The notes beneath the pieces were generated by a model that saw only the letters and a list, made by a program, of their open reading frames with translations, made no database searches and was not told the origin of the DNA. From Sagittula sp048553715 (GTDB taxonomy: Bacteria; Pseudomonadota; Alphaproteobacteria; Rhodobacterales; Rhodobacteraceae), in assembly GCF_048553715.1 (NCBI RefSeq), contig NZ_JBLZNC010000008.1, positions 62,001 through 126,000 of the forward strand: a DNA stretch of 64,000 nt, written 5' to 3'. This document shows, in pieces, positions 33,294 to 41,997 of this stretch; positions within the stretch are counted from its first letter, which is position 1, and each line of letters begins with the position of its first letter. A program made the translations under genes and the position numbers.

Positions 33294-33392
33294 GACTGTC
33301 TGCTCTTTTTATGTATCGGGTTCTTGTGGCCCGTTCGACTATAACGCAGGTTACCCGCGACCGGCCGCCGGGAGAAGTAGGGGAGAGGTTCC

Positions 33393-34379
33393 ATGCCATC
33401 AAAACGTCTGAGTGTTGTTCTGACGCGACGCTTGCCCGAGGTGGTCGAGACACGCCTGACAGAGCTGTTCGACGTGAAACTGCGGCTCGACGACCGCCCC
33501 ATGACCCGTGAGGAACTGGTCGAGGCGGTGCGTGACTGCGATGTTCTGGTCTCCACCATCACCGACAGGATCGATGCAGGGCTGATCGGGCAGGCGGGCG
33601 AGCGGCTGAAACTGATTGCCAACTACGGGTCGGGCTTTGACCATATCGACGTGGAAACCGCACGCTCGCGCGGGATTTTGGTGTCCAACACGCCGGGTGT
33701 GGTGACTGATGACACCGCCGATATGGTGATGGGGCTGATGCTGGCTGTAACGCGCCGCCTGCCCGACGGGTTGGCCGTGATGCAGGACGGATCGTGGCAA
33801 GGCTGGGCGCCTACCGGTTTCTTGGGCGGGCGTCTGGGCGGCAAACGTCTGGGCATTCTGGGCATGGGCCGCATCGGTCAGGCGGTGGCACGGCGCGCCA
33901 CGGCCTTTGGTATGCAGATCCATTACCACAATCGCCGCCGCCTGCATCCCGCCACCGAAGAAGATCTTGGCGCGACCTATTGGGAAAGCCTCGACCAGAT
34001 GCTGGCGCGCATGGATGTCGTGTCGGTCAACTGCCCTTCGACGCCGTCCACCTTTCACCTGCTCAGCGCGCGACGTCTGAACCTGATGAAGCATGATGCG
34101 GTGATCGTGAACACCTCACGCGGGGAGGTGATCGATGAGAACGCGCTTGTGCGGCTGCTCAAACAGGACAAGCTCGGCGGGGCCGGCCTGGATGTGTATC
34201 AGCAAGGCACCCACGGCAATCCTGACCTGCAAGCCATGTCCAACGTGGTTATGACGCCGCATATGGGGTCGGCCACGCGCGAGGGACGGGTCGAGATGGG
34301 CGAGAAAGTTATCATCAATATCAAGACCTTCGCTGACGGTCACCGGCCACCGGATCAGGTGGTCCCCTCGATGCTGTAA
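33393..34379 (+). CDS. D-2-hydroxyacid dehydrogenase (glyoxylate/hydroxypyruvate reductase-like)
   Basis: A 328-residue NAD(P)-dependent dehydrogenase. The substrate loop NYGSGFDHIDVETA, nucleotide motif GKRLGILGMGRIGQAVA, catalytic Arg in VNCPSTPSTFHL, and NTSRGEVIDE and MTPHMGSAT (catalytic His) are present. D-glycerate or glyoxylate/hydroxypyruvate reduction is most likely. The exact substrate cannot be set from sequence. Confidence 0.9.
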   Translation: MPSKRLSVVLTRRLPEVVETRLTELFDVKLRLDDRPMTREELVEAVRDCDVLVSTITDRIDAGLIGQAGERLKLIANYGSGFDHIDVETARSRGILVSNTPGVVTDDTADMVMGLMLAVTRRLPDGLAVMQDGSWQGWAPTGFLGGRLGGKRLGILGMGRIGQAVARRATAFGMQIHYHNRRRLHPATEEDLGATYWESLDQMLARMDVVSVNCPSTPSTFHLLSARRLNLMKHDAVIVNTSRGEVIDENALVRLLKQDKLGGAGLDVYQQGTHGNPDLQAMSNVVMTPHMGSATREGRVEMGEKVIINIKTFADGHRPPDQVVPSML

Positions 34380-34474
34380 GCCCCGTGTGACCGGCGCGCC
34401 ACATGGCGCAGGCTCGGGGCGGCTGCCTGCGCCAACAGATTGATTGGTCAATCGCAGGTGGCTACAGCTGCGGT

Positions 34475-34915
34475 ATGATGAAAGAACTCTCCTTCCGCAT
34501 GTTTGGTGCGATGTCGGTTGCGGCGCTGCTTGGCGCCTGTGCGGCGCAAACCCCCGGCCCGTCGGTCCCCTTTCGCGCGGGCGCCACGTTGGAGGGCGCG
34601 CGTGCTGCCTTTTCGTCGTGCCGTGACGATGCTGTTCAATCGGGCAATGCCACGCTGACCGGGCATTATCTGGGCAGCGTGTTGTGGGGCGGTGTTGTCG
34701 TCGGGCCGATTATCGTGGCCTCCAATGCACCGGCCTTGCGCTACAACGGCGAGGTGTCAGGCATGGACCGCTGCATGGAAACTCAGGGGTTTGTCCGACG
34801 CGATTTGACCGCAGCGGAGGTGCGCGCCCTGAATGCAGCTGATCGCGCCACGCGTCTGCAGATGCTGGATCACCTCGTGTCCGGCGGCACGCTTGCCAAT
34901 TTCGCGCGCGGCTGA
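34475..34915 (+). CDS. putative lipoprotein, unknown function
   Basis: A 146-residue protein starting MMKELSFRMFGAMSVAALLGAC, where LGAC forms a lipobox. A Gly/Val-rich segment (YLGSVLWGGVVVGPIIVAS) could enter the membrane, and two other cysteines occur (SSCRD, DRCME). The first of two adjacent ATGs is used. I do not recognise the family. Confidence 0.65.
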   Translation: MMKELSFRMFGAMSVAALLGACAAQTPGPSVPFRAGATLEGARAAFSSCRDDAVQSGNATLTGHYLGSVLWGGVVVGPIIVASNAPALRYNGEVSGMDRCMETQGFVRRDLTAAEVRALNAADRATRLQMLDHLVSGGTLANFARG

Positions 34916-34925
34916 GCGCAGACAA

Positions 34926-34952
34926 AAGGGGCGCCGTTTAGGACGCCCCCTT
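34926..34952. terminator. bidirectional terminator between lipoprotein and leuA
   Basis: GGGGCG (34928-34933) pairs with CGCCCC (34944-34949). An A run lies on the left and TT on the right. It separates the convergent lipoprotein and leuA genes and could stop transcription from both sides. Confidence 0.7.
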
Positions 34953-34971
34953 CACGAATTTCTCCGAGCTT

Positions 34972-36546
34972 TTACAGCTCTTTGTAGCTGATCTCGCGCT
35001 TGTCTGCGCCGGGGCCGACCTTGGCGCGGCGCACCACCAGCCGGTTGAGCGCCTGAATATAGGCCAGGGCAGAGGCAACGACCGTATCGGTGTCCGCCGA
35101 TTGGCCGGTCGCGATCATGCCGTCCTCTTCAAGGCGGACGGACACGGTGGCCTGCGCATCGGTTCCGGCGGTTACTGCATTCACCTGATAGAGCTGCAGC
35201 CGCGCCTTGTTCGGGTGAAGTTCGCGGATCGCCTTGAAGGTTGCATCCACAGGCCCGTCGCCTTCGCAAGTGGCGGTTTGGTCGGTGCCGTCGATTTCCA
35301 GTTCGATCTGCGCTTCGGCGGGGCCGCCGGTGCCGCAGACGACCCGCAGGTTCACAAGGCTGATTGCATCCGCACCTTCGGTCGTGGCCGACACAAGCGC
35401 GAGGATGTCATCGTCGAACACCTCTTTCTTGCGGTCGGCAAGATCCTTGAAGCGGACAAAGATATCCTTGAGCTGGTTGTCACCGACTTCGGTGCCCAGT
35501 TCCTTAAGCTTGGCGCGCAGCGCGGCGCGGCCCGAATGTTTGCCCAAAGGCAGGGATGTGCCCGCAAGGCCAACATCTTCGGGGCGCATGATTTCAAAGG
35601 TTTCCGCGTTTTTCAGCATGCCATCCTGATGGATGCCGGACTCGTGGGCAAAGGCGTTCTTGCCGACGATGGCCTTGTTCGGCTGCACCTGAAAGCCCGA
35701 CACCGTGGAAACCCGGCGCGAGATATGCATGATCTTCTTCGTGTCGATGCCGGTGGAGAACGGCATGATATCGTTGCGCACCTTCATGGCCATCACGACC
35801 TCTTCGAGCGCGGTGTTGCCCGCCCGTTCGCCCAGACCGTTGATGGTGCATTCGATCTGGCGTGCGCCCGCCTCGACCGCGGCAAGGGAGTTCGCCGTCG
35901 CCATGCCAAGGTCATTGTGACAATGGGTGGCAAAGACGATCTCGTCCGCGCCGGGCACGGTTTCGATCAGACGCCGGATCAGATCGGCGGATTCGCGCGG
36001 CGCGGTGTAGCCGACGGTGTCAGGGATGTTGATCGTGGTGGCGCCGGCCTTGATCGCGATTTCGATCACGCGGCACAGGTAATCCCATTCGGTGCGGGTC
36101 GCATCCATCGGCGACCACTGCACGTTGTCGGTCAGGTTGCGCGCATGGCTGACCGTCTGGTGGATACGGTCGGCCATTTCATCCATGGTCAGGTTGGGGA
36201 TCGCGCGGTGCAGCGGCGAGGTGCCGATGAACGTGTGAATGCGCGGCTGGGCTGCATGTTTGATCGCCTCCATGCAGCGGTCGATGTCAGGCAATTGCGC
36301 GCGCGCCAGCCCGCAGATCACCGAGTTTTTCGACCGCTGGGCGATCTCGGACACGGCGCGGAAATCCCCCTCGGACGCGATGGGAAAGCCCGCCTCGATG
36401 ATGTCGACACCCATGTCATCCAGAAGCTCGGCAATTTCGAGCTTTTCCTCGTGCGTCATGGTCGCGCCGGGGGATTGCTCGCCGTCACGGAGCGTGGTGT
36501 CAAAGATGAGAACGCGGCTGTTGTCCGCAGATGTATCGATTGTCAT
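34972..36546 (-). CDS. leuA: LeuA 2-isopropylmalate synthase
   Basis: A 524-residue enzyme that condenses acetyl-CoA with 2-oxoisovalerate, the first committed step of leucine synthesis. The catalytic domain shows DTTLRDGEQSPG, metal ligands FATHCHNDLGMA, and GLGERAGNTALEEV. Residues about 380-524 are the C-terminal allosteric leucine-binding domain, so feedback inhibition is expected. Upstream lies a leucine-rich leader peptide and competing hairpins, indicating attenuation by charged tRNA-Leu. Confidence 0.96.
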   Translation of the reverse strand: MTIDTSADNSRVLIFDTTLRDGEQSPGATMTHEEKLEIAELLDDMGVDIIEAGFPIASEGDFRAVSEIAQRSKNSVICGLARAQLPDIDRCMEAIKHAAQPRIHTFIGTSPLHRAIPNLTMDEMADRIHQTVSHARNLTDNVQWSPMDATRTEWDYLCRVIEIAIKAGATTINIPDTVGYTAPRESADLIRRLIETVPGADEIVFATHCHNDLGMATANSLAAVEAGARQIECTINGLGERAGNTALEEVVMAMKVRNDIMPFSTGIDTKKIMHISRRVSTVSGFQVQPNKAIVGKNAFAHESGIHQDGMLKNAETFEIMRPEDVGLAGTSLPLGKHSGRAALRAKLKELGTEVGDNQLKDIFVRFKDLADRKKEVFDDDILALVSATTEGADAISLVNLRVVCGTGGPAEAQIELEIDGTDQTATCEGDGPVDATFKAIRELHPNKARLQLYQVNAVTAGTDAQATVSVRLEEDGMIATGQSADTDTVVASALAYIQALNRLVVRRAKVGPGADKREISYKEL

Positions 36547-36562
36547 GGTATCTCTCTTGTCT

Positions 36563-36633
36563 CTAAGCCTCTTGGCGCGAAGCGGTTCCCCTCTGAGCGG
36601 TCGCGCCGAACGGCACGCTCAGAGGCGACTTAG
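36563..36633 (-). promoter_or_regulatory. leuA attenuator region with competing stems
   Basis: On the minus strand, CCTCTGAGCG (36625-36616) pairs perfectly with CGCTCAGAGG (36599-36590). GGCGCGA (36607-36601) can instead pair with TCGCGCC (36580-36574). CTAAG..CCTCT at the leader-peptide end (36633-36621) can pair with AGAGGCTTAG (36572-36563). The three pairings are mutually exclusive, as expected for attenuation. There is no U run, so the mechanism may not be an intrinsic terminator. Confidence 0.6.
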
Positions 36634-36705
36634 GACGAGAGCTAGGCCCAACGCAAGCAGCGCCCGAAGGGACGCGCGCGGTGTGATATGTTGGGTCATG
36701 GTCAT
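36619..36705 (-). CDS. leuL: leucine-rich leader peptide upstream of leuA
   Basis: A 28-codon ORF read directly from the minus strand. It begins MTMTQHITPRASLR and continues ALLALGLALVLSRL. Eight of 28 residues are leucine, seven of them in the last 16, including two CTA codons that are rare in GC-rich genomes. The stop falls inside the first stem of the attenuator. Starved ribosomes stalling at these codons would change the downstream folding. A TATAGT sequence lies about 10 nt before the ATG and may be the -10 box, giving a near-leaderless message. Confidence 0.75.
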   Translation of the reverse strand: MTMTQHITPRASLRALLALGLALVLSRL

Positions 36706-36855
36706 GGGCTGCACTATACGTGGCGATTCCTGAATGAAAACCCAATAAATTCGCGAAAAGACGCGCAAGGGGCGTGGGCCATCTTTGAGCGGCGTCATTT
36801 TTCCGGCATAGTCCTGCCCAATAACGATAGTGCGCGAATGGGCAGGGTAGACGGG

Positions 36856-39771
36856 ATGTTCAGGACTTTTCTGGCAGGGTTGGGGATGTGGTGCGCAGGG
36901 GCGGCCAGCGCGCAGGACACAGAGGTGTCGGCCTATATCTTTGGCAATTCACTGGTGCACCACCTGAGCGAGGATTCGGACCTGACCAATGTGCCGCATT
37001 GGGTCAACGAACTGGCCAAGGCGGCGGACAATTCCTTTGCGGTTGATGGGCAGTGGGGATTTCTGCGCAATTTTGTTGAATCTTTGCCGCCCACCGCGAA
37101 CTGGTCCTTTGACGGGGTGCGCGGCGCGTGGGGGCCGTCACAGGGCAGGTTTGGCGATGCGGGCTATGACGCGGTTTTGCTGACGCCTGCGAATTTTATC
37201 CAATACCAACAACCAGATGTGCCTTACGATGGCGATAACCCCGACGGGCAAAGCCCGCTTGGCGCAAGCCTTGCCTTGTTCGATTGGGTGCATCAGGCCA
37301 GCCCGGAATCCACCCTGTACATCTACGAAGGCTGGGCCGAGATGGACAGCCTCGTGGGGCGGTTCCCGCCGCGCGATCGCCCGTTCGAGAAGTACCATGA
37401 TTTCAACCTCGGGGCGTATCACCAGTGGTACGAGGATCTGGTCAGCAGCATTGACCGCGCCCGCCCGGAGCTGCAGGTCGAACTGATCCCGGTGGCGCAG
37501 ATCCTTGCGCAATTGATGGCCAAGGGCGGCCCGCTGGCCGATATCCCCGCCGCCGAGCTCTATGAGGATGGCGCACCGCACGGGCGTCCGACGATCTACT
37601 TCCTTGCGGCGATGGTGGTCTACACGTGGCTTTACGATACCGCGCCGCCCGCCGGGTACATCCCGCCCGCGTCGCTTCATCCCACGGTGGTTGATCAATA
37701 TAGCACCATCGCGGACATGATCTGGAAAGCGGCCCCGATCCGAGAGGCGCGTGCCGCCGCAGAGGAACGTGTCACACAGGAAACCGCTCTGCCCGAGCGT
37801 ACCGCTGTCGCCCTGCCGCAATCCGGCCTCCGCCCGGAGGGGCTGCCCGCCTTGGGTCTGGGGTTGAACGGCATTTCGGATTGGTCCACGCAGCATCCTT
37901 TTCTCAACCTGATGAAAAGCGCGCGCGGCTTTGTCGGGCATGTGGATGACCAGTGGGGCGCGATCTCGACCGAGGCTTTGCGCGCCGCCGGTCATCTGGA
38001 TGCGCTCGATTATCCCCTGTCCATCCCGGCAGAGGCCTATGCCCTAGAAACCGTGCTGCTGACGGACCAGTCCAAGGATCAGGATTGGCTGCGGGGCGAT
38101 TACGTCGTCACTTTTGACGGCTCGGGAAAGATCGAACTGGGCGGGCGCGCCAAGCGGGTCCGCAAGGAAGACGGGCGCATCACCTTCCGCTATGAGCCGG
38201 GCGAGGGGCTGGTCTCCCTGCGCATCGAAGAGATCGACGCAGACGATCCGATCCGTAACATCGCCATCGTCAAAGAAGAATTCATGCCGCTGTATCAGGC
38301 AGGCGCGCTGTTCAATCCGCTGTGGCTGGACCGTGTGCAGGATGCGCGCTCTGTCCGGTTCATGGATTGGATGCTGACCAATGGATCGCCCGTAATGTCA
38401 TGGGAAGACCGCCCCGTGGTGGACAGTCTGAACTGGCTCGATTGGGGTGTCCCGCTAGAGGTGATGATCCGTCTGGCCAATGTGATCGGCGCGGACCCGT
38501 GGTTCAACATGCCGCACGGGGCGGATGATGACTATGTCCGGCAGTTTGCGCAGATGGTGGAGCGCGACCTTGATCCGCGCCTGAAGGTCTATGTGGAATA
38601 CTCCAACGAGGTCTGGAACCAGATTTTCCCGCAAGCGGCCTATGCCCGCGATCAGGCGACAGCTTTGTGGGGCGAAAGCGAGATGGGCTGGATGCAGTGG
38701 TACGGGCTGCGGTCCGCGCAGGTGATGGACATCTGGGCCGATGTCTTTGACGCGCCCGACCGGCTGGTGCGCACGGTCGGCACCCACACCGGCTGGCCGG
38801 GGATCGAGGAGCAGATCTTGTCCGCGCCCTTGGCCATGCTCAACCTCGGCAGGCCGCCGGTGGACAGTTTCGACGCCTATGCCATCACGGGATATTTCGG
38901 CTACGAGATGGGCACCGACGAAATGGTGCCGCGCATGACCGGATGGCTGGACCAGTCCGAGGCGCTGGCCGTCGAGGCGGGCGAGGCAGAGGGGCTGCGC
39001 CGCGTATCGTTGCGCGAATTCGTCAAGGAAGCCCGCTTTGACGGGGCTGTGGCCCCCGTGGCGCAGGCCTTGGCCGAAGGCAGTTTGAAACAACTGATCG
39101 AAGAGGTCTTTCCCTATCAGGCAGCGGCGGCGCGCCGCTACGGTCTGGATCTGGTGATGTACGAGGGCGGCACCCATGTCACCGCCCATGGCGCGCAGGT
39201 GCAGGACGAGCGGCTGACCAGCTTCTTCGAGACGTTCAACTACACGCCGGAGATGGCCAAGCTGTACGAGACGCTTCTGGGCGGTTGGGCCGATGCGGGT
39301 GGCACGCTGTTCAACGCTTTTGTCGATGTGGCGCCTGCGTCGCAATGGGGCAGTTGGGGCGGCTTGCGTCATCTGCACGACAACAACCCGCGCTGGGACA
39401 TGTTAATGGCGTACAACGCCTCCGGCCCGCAGTGGGAAGACCGTGACCTTGACGCCTTTGCCGATGGGGTGCGCGCACCGGGCAGCCAAGGGGCGGACCG
39501 CCTGACCGGCACTGCGGCAGAGGACTACCTGATCGCCCTTGGCGGCGATGACGTGATCCTGTCGGCGGGCGGTGCGGATGTGATCCACGGCGGGGCGGGC
39601 CGCGATGTTGTGGTGCTGCCCTTGGCGCGTGATGCTTACACATTCCAGACAGTAGGCGACGGTCTGCACATCAGCGGACCCGATGGCACCCTGCGCCTGA
39701 TCGGTGTCGAGGCGCTGCGTTTCGGGGCAGAGGATGCACAGGACGTGGCGACGGACGGTCTGGCCGGTTAG
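36856..39771 (+). CDS. secreted SGNH plus glycoside-hydrolase-like protein with RTX-like tail
   Basis: A 971-residue exported protein. Signal peptide MFRTFLAGLGMWCAGAASA is followed by an SGNH-like domain (YIFGNSLVHHL, Ser32; later EDGAPHGRP supplying Asp and His; about 25-300). Then comes a glycoside-hydrolase-like domain (about 345-870) with YVEYSNEVWNQ (Glu585, acid/base-like) and VMYEGGTHV (Glu770, nucleophile-like). The C-terminus has degenerate nonapeptide repeats (LGGDDVILS, GGADVIHGG, GAGRDVVVL) typical of type I secretion. It could edit or degrade the polysaccharide made by this locus. Its stop overlaps the convergent glycosyltransferase by 4 nt. Confidence 0.75.
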   Translation: MFRTFLAGLGMWCAGAASAQDTEVSAYIFGNSLVHHLSEDSDLTNVPHWVNELAKAADNSFAVDGQWGFLRNFVESLPPTANWSFDGVRGAWGPSQGRFGDAGYDAVLLTPANFIQYQQPDVPYDGDNPDGQSPLGASLALFDWVHQASPESTLYIYEGWAEMDSLVGRFPPRDRPFEKYHDFNLGAYHQWYEDLVSSIDRARPELQVELIPVAQILAQLMAKGGPLADIPAAELYEDGAPHGRPTIYFLAAMVVYTWLYDTAPPAGYIPPASLHPTVVDQYSTIADMIWKAAPIREARAAAEERVTQETALPERTAVALPQSGLRPEGLPALGLGLNGISDWSTQHPFLNLMKSARGFVGHVDDQWGAISTEALRAAGHLDALDYPLSIPAEAYALETVLLTDQSKDQDWLRGDYVVTFDGSGKIELGGRAKRVRKEDGRITFRYEPGEGLVSLRIEEIDADDPIRNIAIVKEEFMPLYQAGALFNPLWLDRVQDARSVRFMDWMLTNGSPVMSWEDRPVVDSLNWLDWGVPLEVMIRLANVIGADPWFNMPHGADDDYVRQFAQMVERDLDPRLKVYVEYSNEVWNQIFPQAAYARDQATALWGESEMGWMQWYGLRSAQVMDIWADVFDAPDRLVRTVGTHTGWPGIEEQILSAPLAMLNLGRPPVDSFDAYAITGYFGYEMGTDEMVPRMTGWLDQSEALAVEAGEAEGLRRVSLREFVKEARFDGAVAPVAQALAEGSLKQLIEEVFPYQAAAARRYGLDLVMYEGGTHVTAHGAQVQDERLTSFFETFNYTPEMAKLYETLLGGWADAGGTLFNAFVDVAPASQWGSWGGLRHLHDNNPRWDMLMAYNASGPQWEDRDLDAFADGVRAPGSQGADRLTGTAAEDYLIALGGDDVILSAGGADVIHGGAGRDVVVLPLARDAYTFQTVGDGLHISGPDGTLRLIGVEALRFGAEDAQDVATDGLAG

Positions 39772-40991
39772 ATCGGCGCGTCCTGCAGGCGGGTGATTTC
39801 CGCGACCAGCGTTTCTGCGCCCAGCTCGGCCCGGAAATGCTGTTCGATATGGGCGCGTCCTTCGCGTGACAGCCGCAACAGGGCTTCAGGGCTGCCAACC
39901 AGCGACCGAATGGTGCGCGCAAGCTGGCCGGGGTTCTTTGGTTCGACCAGATAGCCGGTCGCCCCGTCAGAGATCAGTTCCTTGACCCCGCCTGCGTCGG
40001 TGCCGATCGTCGGCACACCCATGGACATCGCTTCCATGTAGGCCACGCCGAGCGGCTCGTGCCACGAGGCCAGCACAAACAGATGCGCCGCCTCCAGCTT
40101 GGTGCGCACGTCTTCTGCCGAGATCGCGCCAAGCAGTTTGACATGGTCCTGCAGACGCAGCTTTTTCAGATGCGCCTCAAGCTCGGCGCGGTAGCCGGTG
40201 CCGCCGTTGTCATCCTCGCCCGCGATTTCGACGCGGACATCGACGCCTTGGTCAATCAGTTGACGGGTGGCGGACATCAGATCCTGATGCCCCTTCACGA
40301 TGTTCAGCCGCGCGCAGGAGAATATGCGAATGGGCCGGCCATGTTCAGGGGGCTGATACGGGGTCTGGCGGGACAGGACATCGGTATCGACGCCCATTGG
40401 CCGGATCAGCATCCGGTCTGGCAGGTCGGGGCCGAGCTCTGCGTGCACCTCATCCATCAGCTTCTGTGTGATGATGGTGGCAAAGCTGGCGTCGCGCCAT
40501 TTGAACCGCTGGCCAGAGCCGTAGTCCGACAGCGGGCCATGCAGCGTCAGCGAATAACGCGGCCCGCCCATGTGATGCGACAGCGCCGCGATAAAGGCGG
40601 CGCGGGCGGCGGAATGCGCATGGATGTGGTCCAGCTTCAGGCGCTGGGCGGCGGCGCGCAGCCGGTCGGCCGCAGCAAGGCTGATCAGGATATCCTTGGT
40701 GAAGGCGCTTGGTTCCTGCAGCAACCATTTCGGCAAGCCCTGCGGCACCAGTTTCGCGGCGGCGTTCAGCGCAAACAACGGATTGGCGCGGCCCAGATAG
40801 GTGGTGCGGGCCATGGCCTCTGCGGTCCAGGCGTGGGACATCAATCGCGGTGGCGGCTTGCGCGTGGAAAAGACGTGCACCTCGTGCCCCATCGCTTCCA
40901 GCGCCTTGATTTCGCGCCAAAAGAAAATGTGGGTCTGTCCCGGAAACTGCGGGACGATATAACCGATGCGCAGGCCTTGCGGCAAAGTCAT
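39768..40991 (-). CDS. glycosyltransferase family 4
   Basis: A 407-residue GT-B enzyme. The N-terminal domain holds QFPGQTHIFFWREIKALEA and DHIHAHSAARAAF. The C-terminal donor-binding domain shows RIFSCARLNIVKGHQDLMSA, then ASWHEPLGVAYMEAMSMGVPTIGTDAGGVKELI, the EX7E-like donor motif. It adds a sugar during polysaccharide assembly. It is divergent from the GT2 gene at 41161. Confidence 0.92.
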   Translation of the reverse strand: MTLPQGLRIGYIVPQFPGQTHIFFWREIKALEAMGHEVHVFSTRKPPPRLMSHAWTAEAMARTTYLGRANPLFALNAAAKLVPQGLPKWLLQEPSAFTKDILISLAAADRLRAAAQRLKLDHIHAHSAARAAFIAALSHHMGGPRYSLTLHGPLSDYGSGQRFKWRDASFATIITQKLMDEVHAELGPDLPDRMLIRPMGVDTDVLSRQTPYQPPEHGRPIRIFSCARLNIVKGHQDLMSATRQLIDQGVDVRVEIAGEDDNGGTGYRAELEAHLKKLRLQDHVKLLGAISAEDVRTKLEAAHLFVLASWHEPLGVAYMEAMSMGVPTIGTDAGGVKELISDGATGYLVEPKNPGQLARTIRSLVGSPEALLRLSREGRAHIEQHFRAELGAETLVAEITRLQDAPI

Positions 40992-41076
40992 GTCCTTGGG
41001 TCAGATGGCAGCCCTCGCCGTCCCAATAGGCGAGCGTGGGGCAACTATTCGGTGTGGCACTGTCCTTTGGCCATAG

Positions 41077-41091
41077 GTAACTGTAAGTTAA
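41077..41091. promoter_or_regulatory. CtrA-like box in the polysaccharide locus
   Basis: GTAA-CTGTAAG-TTAA differs at one base from TTAA-N7-TTAA. It sits in the 169-nt divergent region between the GT4 and GT2 genes. The same region holds a CTCGCC/GGCGAG hairpin (41014-41034). If bound, it would link polysaccharide production to the CtrA motility and cell-cycle regulon. Confidence 0.35.
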
Positions 41092-41160
41092 GCTGCGTGA
41101 CGCATCCGGTTTTTCCGAGGGTGTGTCATCGGGGGTACGGGTTTCGGTCGAGGTCAGCCG

Positions 41161-41997
41161 ATGGGTGAATTTCAGGCAACGGTTATTGTGCCTGCCAGCA
41201 ACGAAGCCGCGTTGATCGACGGTTGCCTGTCCGCGTTGGCCGCGTCGCGTGGTGTGACAGGGGCGGTGCAGGTCATTGTGGTGCCCAACGGCTGCCACGA
41301 TGACACGGCGGCGCGCGCGGCCCGACATGCTGATGGCTTTGCCCGCATGGGTTGGCAGCTGTTGGTGCATGAGGTCTCGGAGGGCGGCAAGCTGCTGGCG
41401 CTGAACGTCGGGGATGGTTTGGCGCAGGCGGGCACGCGGATTTATCTGGATGCGGATGTCACCGTCTCGCCGGATCTGGTGGCGCAGGTGATTGCGGCCT
41501 TGGATAGCGATGCGCCGCGATACGCCAGCGGGCAGGTCCGGATCACCGCGCGCAGTTGGGCCAGCCGTGCCTACGCGCGGATCTGGCGGCAGGTGCCGTT
41601 CATGCGCGCAGGCGTGCCGGGCTGTGGGCTGTTTGCGGTGAACGCCGCCGGGCGCGGGCGGTGGGGGGCGTTTCCCGATATCATCTCGGATGACACCTAT
41701 GTGCGGCTGCTGTTTGCGCCGCAGGACCGCATCGGGGTGCCGGCCCCCTATGATTGGCCCATTGCCGAAGGGATGCGCGCGCTGGTGCGGGTGCGCCGCC
41801 GACAGGACGCAGGTGTCACCGAGATCGAAGACCGCTTTCCCGAGCTGTTGGCAAATGACGACAAGGCGCCCTTTCCGATGCGTGAAAAGCTGGGGATGGC
41901 GCTGCGCGATCCCGTGGGCTTTGCGGTCTATGCCGGTGTCGCGCTGGCAGTGCGCTTGACTGCCGGGCGCGCCACAGGCTGGAGCCGTGGACGATGA
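41161..41997 (+). CDS. glycosyltransferase family 2
   Basis: A 278-residue GT-A enzyme. TVIVPASNEAALIDGCLSAL starts the nucleotide-sugar fold. The DXD-like motif is IYLDADVTVS, and the catalytic-base region lies around PDIISDDTYVRLLF. A C-terminal hydrophobic segment may associate with the membrane. A GAGG site is 6 nt before the ATG. It overlaps the flippase gene by 4 nt, starting the plus-strand biosynthesis operon. Confidence 0.9.
   Translation: MGEFQATVIVPASNEAALIDGCLSALAASRGVTGAVQVIVVPNGCHDDTAARAARHADGFARMGWQLLVHEVSEGGKLLALNVGDGLAQAGTRIYLDADVTVSPDLVAQVIAALDSDAPRYASGQVRITARSWASRAYARIWRQVPFMRAGVPGCGLFAVNAAGRGRWGAFPDIISDDTYVRLLFAPQDRIGVPAPYDWPIAEGMRALVRVRRRQDAGVTEIEDRFPELLANDDKAPFPMREKLGMALRDPVGFAVYAGVALAVRLTAGRATGWSRGR

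Noticed and set aside
35101..36633. 510-codon open frame antisense to leuA
   Set aside because: The frame is open because of GC-rich codon bias on the opposite strand. It has no recognisable domain, while leuA is fully conserved.
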